64,000 bases of DNA, taken from assembly GCA_963920665.1 (NCBI GenBank), contig OY987267.1:992001-1056000 (forward strand), read 5' to 3'. A program made the position numbers and the translations under genes. The notes beneath the pieces were generated by a model that was not told the DNA's origin, did no database searches, and worked only from the letters and a program-made list of their open reading frames with translations. Positions 12,241 to 24,270 of this stretch are shown here, one piece after another; positions within the stretch are counted from its first letter, which is position 1; each line of letters opens with the position of its first letter. The stretch comes from Straminergon stramineum. Lineage: Eukaryota; Streptophyta; Bryopsida; Hypnales; Calliergonaceae.

Positions 12241-15200
12241 TCACTCTGTTCAAATTCTTCACCCTCAAAAACTACAATGTGAGATTGTGCACGCGAGATC
12301 CACAATGTCTGCACGAAACATGTACTAAATGCGAAGTGATGCAATCGACTCCCAACTGGTCAATCTACGGAATTGACTCGATCAAATGAAGAGCATAAAA
12401 ATGACGATACACAATGTGACACGCAATGTTTGAATTAAGTTGCAAATTGGAAGTCATGCAAATTGGAAATCGACAACGACATTGCGAGTTGAGCGATGAA
12501 GGCGGCACTTTGCACCGAGAGGATTGAACATCGGTCCCTCCGTCAACTCAGAACCACTCCTTGAAAATTCCTTAAACCCTAAACCATGCGGAGTACAGTA
12601 ACTACAGTAAAGGTAAATCAGCAGTATACCGACAGTCACCGAATTCCGACATCTACTGGACCCTCCCATTTGCACAACAGAAGTCACCCATTTCCACAGA
12701 GTGTGCAACTCCTTTTCTTTGGACAATCGATTGGGTTCGACTGGTAGAGAATGATATCACATTCATCTAATTATGGATGGTAATAGGGTGATAAAGATGT
12801 GATTCATTAACCCTTGAACACTAGGCTTGTGATCTTAGAAATCAGCCACCTTGGAACCGTGTGACATCATCTACTTTAAAAAAATCAAAAAAACTCATTG
12901 AGTCATTGGGAGTCAAACTACTATAGAAGATCTTCCCTTTCCACCCCTAGTTCTAAAGATGAATAGTTGTACTTCTGTCCTACATAGGAGAATTTCGTGT
13001 CATTCATTGGACAAAAAACGTCTACCTCGTCATTCAGGGGTTTAATGTTAGTTCAAGTGGGCTTAGTTGGGTACAAATGTTCATCAAAACAAGTTGGAGC
13101 TTTATATTGCAAAAGAGGTGCCTTTAGAATGTTAAACTTGTGCTTTCAAGCACTCATAAAAAGGGATTAGGACATCTCCACAGGGGCCTTGCTAGAGAAA
13201 GGTGCCAAAGAGGGTTTGGCATGGGCTTTTGCTCACCTATGCCCATGTGGTCCTCCTTTGTCCACACGAAGACAGGACTAGGAAACACCAAGTAGGAATT
13301 GTACAAGGACTACAAAGTAGACCCAACACATCATCAAATCCATTGCCTTTAGTGAAGACCAAATAGAGGGTGTTATAGGGTACCTACTTCATTGAGTTGT
13401 AGGACTAGAAAATTTTGCACTAACATTCTTGAATTTTTAGAATGCTTATGTGATGCATTTGTACCTCAAAAATGGGGTTAAAAGGGTCGGCAAATCCCAT
13501 AGCATGGCACATACAAGACACGCCAATTCCTAGTGCACTCTTGAAATTTTAAAGTGGCCAACCAATTTCTTGGGTTTAGCATGCTTACTGTGGGGCACTC
13601 CAACTAGCTTGGCTTTCCAATCACCAAGTTTGACCCACTTTGTGAGTTGCCATGGGGATGCTCTTACAATAGTAGGTCACTAATCTTAAATCTTTTTTAA
13701 GATAGTCATGCCCCTCTCTTATTGATGGTTTTATATTTTTGTACCAAATGTGTTTGAAAATTCATATCAATTAATTTCAATTTTATTGGATTAATATAAT
13801 TCCACTTGTATTGAGTCCATTCAACAGGTTTTTTTCTGAAATATACAAGAAATAATAAGCACATAATTGTACAAGATACCCAAATTGCAAATTTGGGTGG
13901 TAATAGGCTAATCTACCTTACGTCCATTTAAGATTAGCCTTATCACTAAAGTCATTAGTGATGCATTTACTTTATTGATTAGATGAATACATACATTCTT
14001 CTACATAAATGCCAAAAATCTTCATGAAATACTTTTTAAAGTTTGTGTCTTTATAGATAGGATTTATTTTTTAAGCTTAACATTGCTTAAAAGTGATATG
14101 TAAACTTTTGAAGATAATGTTTGGCAGTGTATTCCTATTTTCAATTAATGAAATTGTTCTCCCCTAAAGGACTAAGCAGAGTCCATTATTGACTTTTGTA
14201 AAATTTGGATAGGCTTTCCCATTGGCACTATGAAATCGTGAGAAAAAATATGATCATGGCCATATTGAATACCTTTAAATTAATTAATTTAGTCATCTTG
14301 GTTAAATTTGAAGGAGATAAAACCCACAGTGTCAATCAAATTTCAACAAGGGTAGGGCTGAAAAATATTACATATAAAGGTCTTGAACTCATGTAGCTAG
14401 GTGATTGCAAGAAACACTTGTCATGTTTCTTGTCTTCTTGGTCTAAGACATGTGGTTTTTTGCTCATGACTTTTTCTTCGTTTGTCCGTTTACTATGAAA
14501 TTTGGAGGGAAGATATGTACAGTAGTTTTAGAAATTGAGTAATTTTTTCAAATTTTCCAAAATCATTTTACTATTTTTAAACAAACCTAAATTGGATGTC
14601 CATAGTGGCCATTTAGGGGCATTTTAGTACTATTTTTTACCCAAAAATGTGAATTGAAGCTCAAAATTGGTAAATATGGATTTTTACTGAAGTTATACAA
14701 GCCCACAAAGAGATTTTCTAAAATAGTTCATTGTCCACCTTCCACATGTACTCAAAGTGCACTACCTTTGTGTAAGTTCTGAGAACACAATTTTTTTTTC
14801 CAAAGATAAAAATGGTTGAGAAGGAACACCTTCAAGTTAGGAAAAACAGATTTTTTTCATTTTTCATTATTGATTTTTTTTACAATTTTTGAAAAATCAA
14901 ACATCAAAGTGTCCATTTTCTTGGTATTTTCCATTGTGCTTTTTTTATTCATAATTTTTGGAGATAAATTTTTCTAAGTCTGAATTTTTAGGGACATACT
15001 ATTATCAATGTTGAACAAATTATCCATATTTTATTTCATTTAAAAAAATTATTTCAACATGATATAGTACTGTAGTACTAAGGCCATTTTGAGCCAAAAA
15101 CAGCAAATGTTTCTTGCTCCACTAGTTTAAGTTTGGGTGGTCTTACAATAGAATCTAGGACATGATATATTCAAGTTTGACTAGAAATTTAAAAAATTCC

Positions 15201-16435
15201 ATCATGTATTTCTTAATCTATTTTTTTACACATGCAAAGTAGAAGCTCAAGGTTCACCACATGTAAAATTTGTATACTTGTGTCCAAGGGGTATTCTAGG
15301 GGGGTATTACTTTTGGGGAGAGGAATATAAAATATCCTATTGTTACCGGAAGGCTAAAAAAATATAATTATAAAGAGGAAAACAATTTTTGTATTCCAAT
15401 TTTGTATTCCAATTGTTTTCTAGTTATTGTTAGAGTAAGGAATGTTTGTTTGAATTTTTTGTTTTCCGATAGATCCAAAACAAGTAAGAGAGTACTAACT
15501 TCTTGAAGTACAACTTCACAATGACAATGACAATGACTTGAAAAGAGACAAACATCATGTTCCACATTTGATTTCTCCCCCCTCCCCTTCTAGAAAAATC
15601 AGGAGCCATTGATTTGAGTTCAGAAAAAATTCCCCGCCCCTCCATATGCGGTCAATCTTCTTGAAAAATCAAAGCCTCTAATGTTTGTTGAATAGACAAT
15701 CTTGGTTGTCCAAATATGGATACATATAGAATATGGATATGGATTCAAAATACAAATATGGATACATATACATGTACAAAATTCAGAATACATACATATT
15801 CACACAAATTCATATAGATATATTCCATATCAATTGCACTACAACTACTTTCTGGAAAATACAAGTACGTTACAGGGCTGGGGGACTGGGGGTGGGTGGG
15901 AATTAAAACATATAATAATTAAAGTTAGATAAAATCTTGTTTTGAGCTCATTGTGACAATTTAACACAATGACAATAACTATCCACTCAAAAGACAGCCC
16001 ACTTCCTACTCAATTAATTAGCCCCCCCCTCCCCCCTAAAATTAGTAGCCATTGATCATTTTTGAAAAAAAATGAAAACACACCCTTCCTTGCGGTTGAT
16101 CCTGATACGAATATTATGATACCATATATATACCATATGTATATAGATACGGAAAATGGATACGGATTATCCCATATCAATTATCAAACGACTTCATTTT
16201 CAAAAATACAAGAATGATGGGGGGTACTGTTTTTTCTCATGAGAGGGGGGGGGGTGTAGAATCGAATTTTAATTGCCTAAGACAGCCTACAATGACAATG
16301 AGCTCAAAAGAAGCAGTAACTGCCTTTACCAAATACCAAGAGATTATAAGTACAACTTCACTATTAAAGTCCGCACATGTATTCCAAGAACATGGTGGCA
16401 CTTTTATTACAATCCAAACCAATCACAAGTTTGTT
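12241..16435. other. AT-rich, gene-free DNA with degenerate transposon sequence
   Basis: The first few hundred bases lie upstream of the biotin gene and should include its promoter. Beyond about 12.8 kb the sequence is very AT-rich with frequent stops in all frames and no exon I recognise. A motif at 14161-14176 (CCCCTAAAGGACTAAG) matches the left end of the TTAA transposons further on, but it is preceded by TTCT, not TTAA. No matching right end was found, so it is probably a decayed copy. Confidence 0.5.
15520..16260. repeat. Degenerate direct duplication, period about 430 bp, with TATGGATAC-rich tracts
   Basis: A block around 15525-15900 recurs in degenerate form around 15960-16260. Both contain the same order of landmarks: a run of ACAATGACAATGAC-like sequence, a C-rich stretch, a segment resembling GAGCCATTGAT, a GCGGT(C/T)AATC or GCGGTTGATC-like word, then ATGGATAC/ATATGGATA microsatellite-like sequence, CATATCAATT and a G-rich run. 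A partial third copy of the first landmark is at about 16290. No coding capacity is evident. Confidence 0.5.
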
Positions 16436-17369
16436 TTAATCCCTAAAATCCCAAACATGGTTTTTTGGCATTATAGATATTTTGGGCAGCTCACTACGAG
16501 CAGAATTTTCCATTTTTTTCTTTGAGATTTTGACACAACATGTGGTCAAAGAGTAGCTTTAAAGCCCAACAATTTTTATTACTTTTGGCTACATGGTTAA
16601 AATGTTATTGTATGATATGTAGTTTCTTTCCCAACTCGGGTAGCTCAGGCATATTAGAAAAAATCACTTTTTTCAAAATTAAAAATTTGAAATTGATTTT
16701 CCTAATTTCTATATATGTGGAAAGCTTTGAATCATTCCATTTTGATCAATGAGGTAAATGTTATGAGGAGTTTTACTTTGCAAGCAGTTATGGATTCTCT
16801 ACTCTAAAATAAACTTTAAAGTCCTTCGTTTTACTCAATTTTCAATATTTTTTGAAAAAAATAAAATCATAGGATGTAGATTGTTTATTACAACATTACA
16901 ACGATTGGGATCGTTATTTTTCAAATCCATAACAAAATTCTTAACAATTTATTCTTTTCAATCATTATCTACTTCTTTCTACTTACTATTTTTTTCCTAT
17001 ATGTTGTACAATTCCAAATGATTTGAAATTTTTCAAGCATGTAGCTAATTTGCCTTGAAGAATGAATGAAAAGAGACACATCCGTTTTGGACATTTTTTC
17101 AGACAAATATGACCTTGTGAAGAGCAGCTGCCCGGTTTTTCACAGGGACAAAAAAAGGATTTTTGTCAATTCAAATGCTAATATCTTGCAATCTACAAGG
17201 TGGAAATTTATGAAATTTTTTCCACATGTTCTCAAACCAGTTTACTACAAGATCCTGCTGTTACATGTGTCCAAAAATGTTTTTTTTTTCTAAAATTTAG
17301 TTCTTGTACTAGAAATGGCAGTTTGGGAGTGTTTTGGTGAAAACATAGTCAAAAACCTTTAGGGGTTAA
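16436..17369. mobile_element. TTAA-flanked non-autonomous DNA transposon, copy 1 (piggyBac-like)
   Basis: The 934-bp element begins at TTAA (16436-16439), followed by a degenerate left terminus TCCCTAAAATCCC, and ends with CCTTTAGGGG then TTAA (17366-17369). It is collinear over its whole length with the 933-bp copy at 19164-20096, including the segment after TTTTTTGGCA, the GGGCAG motif, and the block reading ATGCTAATATCTTGCAATCTAC. No transposase frame is visible. TTAA targets and CCCTA-type ends are the signature of piggyBac elements. Confidence 0.75.
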
Positions 17370-19163
17370 TATCAACTTTTGAGCAATATATAATTACAGT
17401 ATTATGCATTCAATATATAAGATTGACTTCAGCCCTTCCACCTCAACTTTGTTAGAAAATTATTAGCTTTGAATATTCTCAAGCAACACTTTCAAATAAA
17501 GTTAGTGCTATGTTACTTTTAAAATTTGAAAATCGACATATGTTTTAGAATACCCTTTGTTAGTTGTAATGCCATAAATGACTTCTTTGATACTCTATGG
17601 TAGAAAAATTCAAGTAGTTTTCAAAAAAATTCTTCCATTTTTTATTGAGCCCCTATATTTGGACACACCTATTTTCTAAGTCGAATACATAGTGAAACCC
17701 TAGGAGAAGAAAGATTTTTTCAGAACTATCCAATTTTTTAAAATAATTGATATACCACATCCATTCCTTCAATCATTTTTGAATATGTGGCCATTGATTT
17801 AAACATTCATGAATTTTTTTCTACTATATGTTAGAGGGGCATCAAATGAGTATCAGATTTGGTACATGCATACTCAACTTGGTCTTTGACAAAAATTTGA
17901 AATTGAACAAGAACTTCTTATGAGAAAAAATGGAGTTTTGATATACTGAAAAGAAAAAGGGCCCTTTGGACAAGCCCCTCCTTTTGAACCATATTAGAAT
18001 TCTAAGATCTCTTAGATTATGTCATACTAGAGGCTTCAATTTTGTGAGAACTTAGAGAAGCAAGTTAAAAAAAGGATTTAGTACTCAAAGTGTCCAAAAA
18101 AAATATACCCCCATTTCATGATAAAGTGTCATTTTTAAGCCATTTGAGCCTCAAAACACTGAAGAATTTTAGGTGTGAAATTTTCATTAAATATTTGGAT
18201 TATGTCATGATCCTCAATAGGGTGTCCTGAGCTTTGATGGTTCAATTAATTCATGATGAAATGTGCACTAGTGTGCAAGGAATTCAAAGATTTCTTGGAG
18301 ATAGATATCTTTGGATGATGGATTTTTGCACTAGAGTTAGACAACTCCACTAAGATCACTACCAAAAAAAAGGGGTGTTTTAAGTATAGTCCTAGTAGTA
18401 TAGTCTTTTAAGTAATGTCCCATAAGGAGTCTTGAAACTTGGAATTAGACAACTCTAGATGGAGAATCAAGATTTTGATGTGATATGAATTCATATTTAG
18501 AATATTCCAAAGCATGACCAAGACCTTTACTTTAAACCCTATAGGATTGAGGCACATTTTAGGCACAAATTGTAGATTCTGCTACTTTTTAAAGTAGTGA
18601 GAAAAAAATGAAAAAAAAAGTTTTTTTTCAAAATTCAAATGCATAAATTTGTACTAGACTCTAGACTCCTCTTGAAATGTGTTGAAATAATTTCAAAACT
18701 TTGACCATATGAATTGAAAGATTATAATGTTTGAAGTTGGAAGAAAAAGTTTTCTTCCTCCTTTGCTCAACCAAGCCAATAGTCTTTAACTCCCCCTAGA
18801 GTGAGATTCTAAACAATAAATAGTTATTCTTTAGACATTTTCATCTTATATCATGTATGTTACATACCTACCAAATTTTAGAAGTAAAGGAGGAGTTTTG
18901 CAAAAGTTGTCTAATCAGAAAAAAAGGATCTAGGCAACTTTGATTTGAGCACATGATTGGAAAAAAAATTATATTCCCACTAAAGGGGTACATGTAAACA
19001 CCTTGTATCAAAATTTCCTGAACATCTGACTAAAATTGACTTATTAAGAACCTACCTAGATTTTCTATTGTACATTCAATGGACAATTGTCTTTTAGGGT
19101 TAAAGGATGGTTCTAAATAAAAACAAGAATAAGCCTAAAAGTAAAAAAATGGCCTAGTCTATC
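17370..19163. other. AT-rich DNA containing a dispersed repeat shared with 60.7-61.3 kb
   Basis: There is no gene. The part from about 18.2 to 19.16 kb resembles 60.7-61.1 kb in the same orientation: both contain ATGATGAAAT then TGCACTAGTG, GAGATAGATATCT, GGAGTTAGACAACTC-like words, and GATGGTTCTA. The repeat resumes after the transposon at 20097, so that element interrupted it. Confidence 0.6.
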
Positions 19164-20096
19164 TTAACCCCTAAAGGACCAAGGTGTGTTTTTTGGCAAC
19201 ATAACTTTTTTGGGCAGGTGCATGTGACTAGAGATTTCCATGTTTTTGGCCCAAACTTTAATAGAAGGTGTGGACGAGGAATATCTTTCATGTGCACTAA
19301 ATTTCAGGGCATTTGGAAATATGAGTCAAAAGTTATAGCCTAATATGTAGTTTGTTTCTCAACTCGGGCAGTCTGGGCAGATCTGAAAAAATCATTTTTT
19401 TCAAAAATAAAAATTTAAAATTGGTTTTCTAGATTTATATATGCATAGAAAGCTTCGAATCATTCCATTTTGATCAATGAGTCAAAAGTTATGAGATGTT
19501 TTAGTTTGCAGGCAAGTATGGATTCTCTACTCTAAAATAAACTTTCAAGACCATTATTTAACTCAATTTTCAATATTTTTTGAAAAAAATAAAATCATTA
19601 GATGTAGATTGTTTATTACAACATTCCAACCATTGGGATTGGGATTTTTCAATTTCATTAATAAATTGTTAACAATTTAGTATTTTGAATCATTTTCTAC
19701 ATCTTTCTACTTACTATTTTTTTCCTATATGTTGCACAATTCCAAATGATCTGAAAATTTTCAAGCATGTAGCCAACTTGCCTTGAAGAATGGATCCAAA
19801 GAAGCACCACCATTTTGGACATTTTTTCATACAAATGTGACCTTGTGAAGTGCAGCTGCCCGTTTTTTCACAGGGCTCAAAAAATGATTTTTGTCACTTC
19901 AAATGCTAATATCTTGCAATCTACACGACGGAATTTTCTGAAATTTTTTTCACATCTTCTCAATCTAGTTTACTACAAGATCCTACGGTTACATGTGTCC
20001 AAAAACTATATTTTTCAAAAATTTGGTACTTGTATTAGAAATGGCAGTTTTTGAGGGTTTTTGGTGATAACATAGTCAAGGAACTTTAGGGGTTAA
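19164..20096. mobile_element. TTAA-flanked non-autonomous DNA transposon, copy 2 (piggyBac-like)
   Basis: The 933-bp element has a perfect 13-bp inverted end if the target is included: TTAACCCCTAAAG at 19164-19176 and CTTTAGGGGTTAA at 20084-20096. The flanks read AGTCTATC before and CAACTAGTAGTCTTT after. The related dispersed repeat at 61.1 kb reads AGTCTATC, then one TTAA (61105-61108), then AGACTAATAGTCTTT, so the insertion duplicated exactly TTAA. The longest open frame inside is about 79 codons and has no transposase character. Confidence 0.85.
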
Positions 20097-20936
20097 CAAC
20101 TAGTAGTCTTTTATTATAGATAGTCTTTGAGCTCCTTGTGAAAACATCATTTCTTAATAAGTAGTCCATACATTTTTCTATTCTTATTTCAAGTCCATTG
20201 TGGTTTGAAGTTACAAGTGGTAAGAGGTTTGTAATAGATGATACTATTTTTATGTTTATTACTTAATTTTTCATAATCATGGATAAATGAATAAAAATTT
20301 CATGCACATTAGATATGTTTCATCCATTTTCATGAGTCTCTTCAATGAAGGATTACTTTTTCTATTGCCCAAAATAAATGAAATAGAAAACCTTGCTTCT
20401 AGGGTTAAATAGGGCTTTGACAATACATAAACAATACGTGGCCCGAGAATCGTCTACTGAAATCCGGATCTCAATTGCACCCCTGATATCTTCTATATCC
20501 GGGTATGTGGTGGCCCTCCTCACAGCCAATTGATGCGACGATTCAAATTTAGAAACGCCAAAAGCGCGCAGCTCCGTAGCTTTAAAGTAGATCTAGAGTA
20601 GTTTCACTCTAGCTTTAAAGTAGTAAATCTCCTTAAGCGCAGAAGGTCTTGTTCTCTCTCTTCACCGATTCTCGCTTGTCGAGCGCCGAGCGAGTGGTCA
20701 GTGAGTTTGCAACAGGGTAAATCGGTATTTAGTACGGCGCGTGTGTTTTGAAGCCGCACCTTGAGAAATACTTCCGCAGAGGGCTCTTTCCCCATCGCTT
20801 GGTGCATTCTCTTGAGGTTTCCGTGGACTCTTGGAGCATTCGAGGCGGTGTTTGCACTTCTTTTAGTTCTTTAGGGTAAGTGCCGTCGTGCGGGAGAAGT
20901 TTTTGCAGTGGAGGAGTTTTGAAGTTGTGAGCAGCC
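20097..20936. other. Repeat remnant, then promoter and 5' UTR of the PLAC8 gene
   Basis: To about 20.4 kb this continues the dispersed repeat interrupted by the transposon (GAGCTCCTTGTGAAAACAT here, GAGCTCTTTGTAAAAGCAT at 61.2 kb). From about 20.4 kb base composition becomes balanced and stays so to the PLAC8 start codon, as expected for a promoter and a 5' UTR of a few hundred bases. Confidence 0.5.
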
Positions 20937-21530
20937 ATGGCGAACTCGAAGAACATGAGCGTGTACGAGGCGCGGAAGCAATTGCCGAACATGTGGCATT
21001 CGGATTTGATGCGGACGCCGGTGGAGTCTCCTCTGTATTGTTGCTATGCGATGTGGTGTCCCTGTCTGGTTGCCTACCAGCAGCGAGGGCGTGTCCTCTA
21101 CGGGGACTGGTCGCGCTACCAGTGCTGTGGAGGTGGCATGCCGTGCAGTGGATCTTGCGGAGAGAGTAAATGCCCGCAGCTCTGTGCTGTGGTGGAGGTG
21201 ACGTTGTGTTTCACCTTGGCTGTGTCTGCGACGCGCTTCATGTTACAGGATGCCCTGCAAATTCAGAATACGAAGTGCGATAACTGCATTATTGCAAGCA
21301 TGTTTTTCGCGCAGTATCTGAACTGTCTCTGTTGGATCGCTGCTATGTTCTTACCCTGCCCGTTCTTCGACGATGCCGCGGCGATCACCGACCGCATAGC
21401 CGACATTTCCTACTGCACTGTGTGTGCTTGCATTCAGACGCAGCATAAGCTGGAGCTTGACAAGAGAGACGGCCTGATCCAGCCTCGTGAGACCATTCCT
21501 CCTCCTCAACAGGAGATGTCTAGGTATTAA
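20937..21530 (+). CDS. PLAC8-family membrane protein, intronless, 197 residues
   Basis: The start at 20937 lies in a good context (GCAGCCATGGCG). The cysteine-rich PLAC8 signature is present as CCYAMWCPCLVAYQQR (residues 35-50), followed by MPCSGSCGESKCPQLC, RFMLQDALQIQNTKCDNCII and a C-terminal YCTVCACIQTQHKLELDKR. This order is that of the small plant subgroup that includes Arabidopsis At5g41390 and At1g11380. Two hydrophobic stretches (about residues 80-100 and 120-142) are likely membrane segments. PLAC8 proteins of other plant subgroups act in organ-size control, calcium entry or heavy-metal tolerance, but the role of this subgroup is not established and I do not assign one. The tail after residue 185 (IPPPQQEMSRY) is less conserved. 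No intron is seen. Confidence 0.92.
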   Translation: MANSKNMSVYEARKQLPNMWHSDLMRTPVESPLYCCYAMWCPCLVAYQQRGRVLYGDWSRYQCCGGGMPCSGSCGESKCPQLCAVVEVTLCFTLAVSATRFMLQDALQIQNTKCDNCIIASMFFAQYLNCLCWIAAMFLPCPFFDDAAAITDRIADISYCTVCACIQTQHKLELDKRDGLIQPRETIPPPQQEMSRY

Positions 21531-24148
21531 CTTTCTGCCCAACAATATAGCGCAATTCTGGAGGCTGCAGTGTCTTGAGGTTTAAGGATTTGATACCAGT
21601 GACCCCAGGCCCTTAAGTAGGTAAGTCGTAGAGATCAACTCACTCCTACCTGCCTTCACTTTTTTTCTGTTAGGTTATCCTACGAAGTGTCGGTAAGCTT
21701 TAGTTGATTCATCTTTACCGTATCCAAGAGCTACATATTTACACTTATTCGACTTGTTCCTATGAGGTCTTTTGGATCATCTTATGAGTCGTAAAGACCA
21801 ATTTTGACGGTCAGGTTTCATGTGGATATGTTCCCGCCTTCTTTGTTCGTTTTCAGCACTTGGTCGTGTCTATCATTTGAGATGTAATTAGAAATTAGTT
21901 TACAGACCATTTTGGGTATGTAATAAAATGATGCCAAGAAACTGATTCTCTTACTCTTGACACTACAGTGTTTAAGTTTTTTCTTGCTATTGGATTCAGC
22001 ATTCAACTTTTTAGTCGGTGCATTAACTCGTTCCAGAGTTTATGTTTGAGGTCCGAAATTCAAGAAAGGTTGATGTCTGAAAATGTTGACGTGCACGTTG
22101 CGGGGTGTTGCTTTTCAACAAAATTGGTACAATGTGTGAATGCCGCCCACTCAAGGACAGACCTGGTGGCCTGGATAGTTGCAATCGGGGATGTGGTTAT
22201 ATGTGGTGAATTGGTGCCTTAGGACAGGAACAGTCCTTTGGACATATTTCCCGTTTAAACGATCCATTTCTTTTCATTCATTTATTACGGTAGACATCTG
22301 CCAGTACTACCCCTCAAGAATGAGTCTGGTACTCCGTAATGTCGAAGTGCAACTGTTTTTTACAATTTGTAACGGGATGAGCTCCATTTTGGCAAGGGGA
22401 ATACCATAAACTGACCTGAAGATCAAGCGGCCAACTAGGATTTTCCATCGTGACGTTTGAAGGGAATAGACGCACCGCTGCACAGAGGTTAATTCCGGCC
22501 GTTTCTTGAGGCTCCTTCGTAAACTAATCCCTCCACTAATTCTTAATTCAGTCAATAGAAGCGATCGCTTTCCTCAATGCTCGAGATTCCAGGTGATTTA
22601 GAGGACGAATTGCACAATCGATTGCCTGCATGAGCCTGTTTTGCCACCAGCAGAGGTAGCTATCTTCCCGTTCATCCCCGTAACTTTGTCGTTATTTTGG
22701 GTGAAAAAATCTGCTACCTTCTGTCATACGAAAAATAAATACGCTTCCATTGAGGTCCTTGTCATGTAATCGTGCTTTATAGAGTGCAGGCAACAATGTA
22801 AGCATGGTATGTACGTCTGTGAGGGCAAATTGAGGTGCTTTGTCAGGTTCAAGTCCTCTGTATTCCTACTCTACCGAGCATCGCGCTGTTCTTATATTCA
22901 AATCAAATGTTCTTGGAGGAGGTGCTATAAAGCTGCTGGTAACTCCTCTGGGGTGCATGAAGGCAACGCGTTATACTCCTGTGAGAAGACGAGTTTATTC
23001 ATACTTTAGTTTCTTTTCCTTGTTTCGAGTTGCCTGTTTGCAAAATCCTGTGTGACGCGAAATGCCGACAATGAAATCTGTAGTACTCAGACTTGCATGG
23101 GATTTTACGTTCCCCGTAAATGCCTCGATGCCAACTTCACTTCAACTGTTCAACATTCTCAAATTTTAATGCTAGGGAATCTCCAGAAAACCCTTCTCAA
23201 TCGATTCGAAATACCAGACTGTTGCGACGGCATCTTTTGCAGCAATAATGACTGCGAACTGGCTCGTGGTCAAGGGTGGAATATGATTGGCCTGCCCAGC
23301 TTTCATCGATTTGTCTCAGAACATGGTAACATCATTATTAGGATCACAAAAATCCTGTTTTATCCTCTCGGAGTTCCTCAGTTCTTTTGACCAAAGTTAC
23401 CTCATTAAACGTTCTGCACACATAATTAAGATACTGATGACGACTTTTTCTGCTCCCCTGAGGATGGTTGGGGCGCAAGACCAGTCTGGGTGCCAGCCAA
23501 CACCACGAGATCAGATGTAGAACCACACCTGTAACAGCCGAAGAATTAGCGCTCCAATCTCGTCTTCTGCGGTTTCCTGATGGTATTTACTCTTCCCTCT
23601 TGCTGAGATTTATTACATTGGTGCGCTTACAATCTCGAAATACGTACCCCCTCTGTTTGAAAATAAATCCCATGGGAACCGATTCCATTAATTTTATTGA
23701 AATCCAGGACTTATTTCGAAAGAGGGAGTAACAATTAAAAAAAGTTCTGTAAGTGCTCCCATTCTTAAGGTGACCTCATATTAATAAACAAGACACGATT
23801 GGACTTAATCTACATGGCTGAGAATTGGTGTGCAAATGACATGCTGCTTCTGCTTGGTAACATTTGAAATGATTGATGTCACAAGGTTTGTTCTGCGAAG
23901 CTTTGAATTCAAGAAGTACAAGGATGTGTGTCAAAGAAAGAAGATGTTAGTGGATCGAAGCCATCATTCTTCCCTTGATGGGCCCAAGTTGTTCGAAGCT
24001 TCTTTCAAGAATGTTCTGCAGAACATTTCAGACTGCCCCTGCATTAACTGGTTAACCAAAATGTCTGGGTTTTCTCAACCTGGGGCTTCTGATTAAAACG
24101 ATGTTGCACTTCATGTCCAAAGGTCCTGTTTCATTGTCCGAATCCTCA
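21531..24148. other. 3' region of the PLAC8 gene, no recognised gene
   Basis: The first few hundred bases are likely 3' UTR. The remaining sequence has balanced composition and many short frames (for example 22179-22409, 23052-23390, 23468-23731), but none shows family resemblance, signal features or consistent splice signals, so none is called. A transcribed non-coding extension cannot be excluded. Confidence 0.4.
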
Positions 24149-24226
24149 ACAACTAACTCCTGGAAATCAACGGTTCAAAATTTTGTGTCGCAGAAACTTT
24201 GAACCGTTGATTCCTAGCAGTTAGTG
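24149..24226. repeat. Near-perfect inverted repeat (hairpin), arms about 31 bp
   Basis: The left arm contains AATCAACGGTTCAAA and the right arm the complement TTTGAACCGTTGATT. The match continues outward through CTAACTCCTGG versus CTAGCAGTTAG with a few mismatches, leaving a loop of about 13 bases (TTGTGTCGCAG). It could be a very short inverted-repeat transposon remnant or a small RNA precursor. It ends about 45 bases before the 24271 reading frame. Confidence 0.65.
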
Positions 24227-24270
24227 CCCTGTCCTGTGAGAATCTTTGGTTACGAGTTTCTTCATGAAAA

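Noticed and set aside
14157..15330. Fourth TTAA transposon starting at CCCCTAAAGGACTAAG
   Set aside because: The left motif is good, but it is preceded by TTCT and no inverted right end followed by TTAA was found within 1.3 kb.
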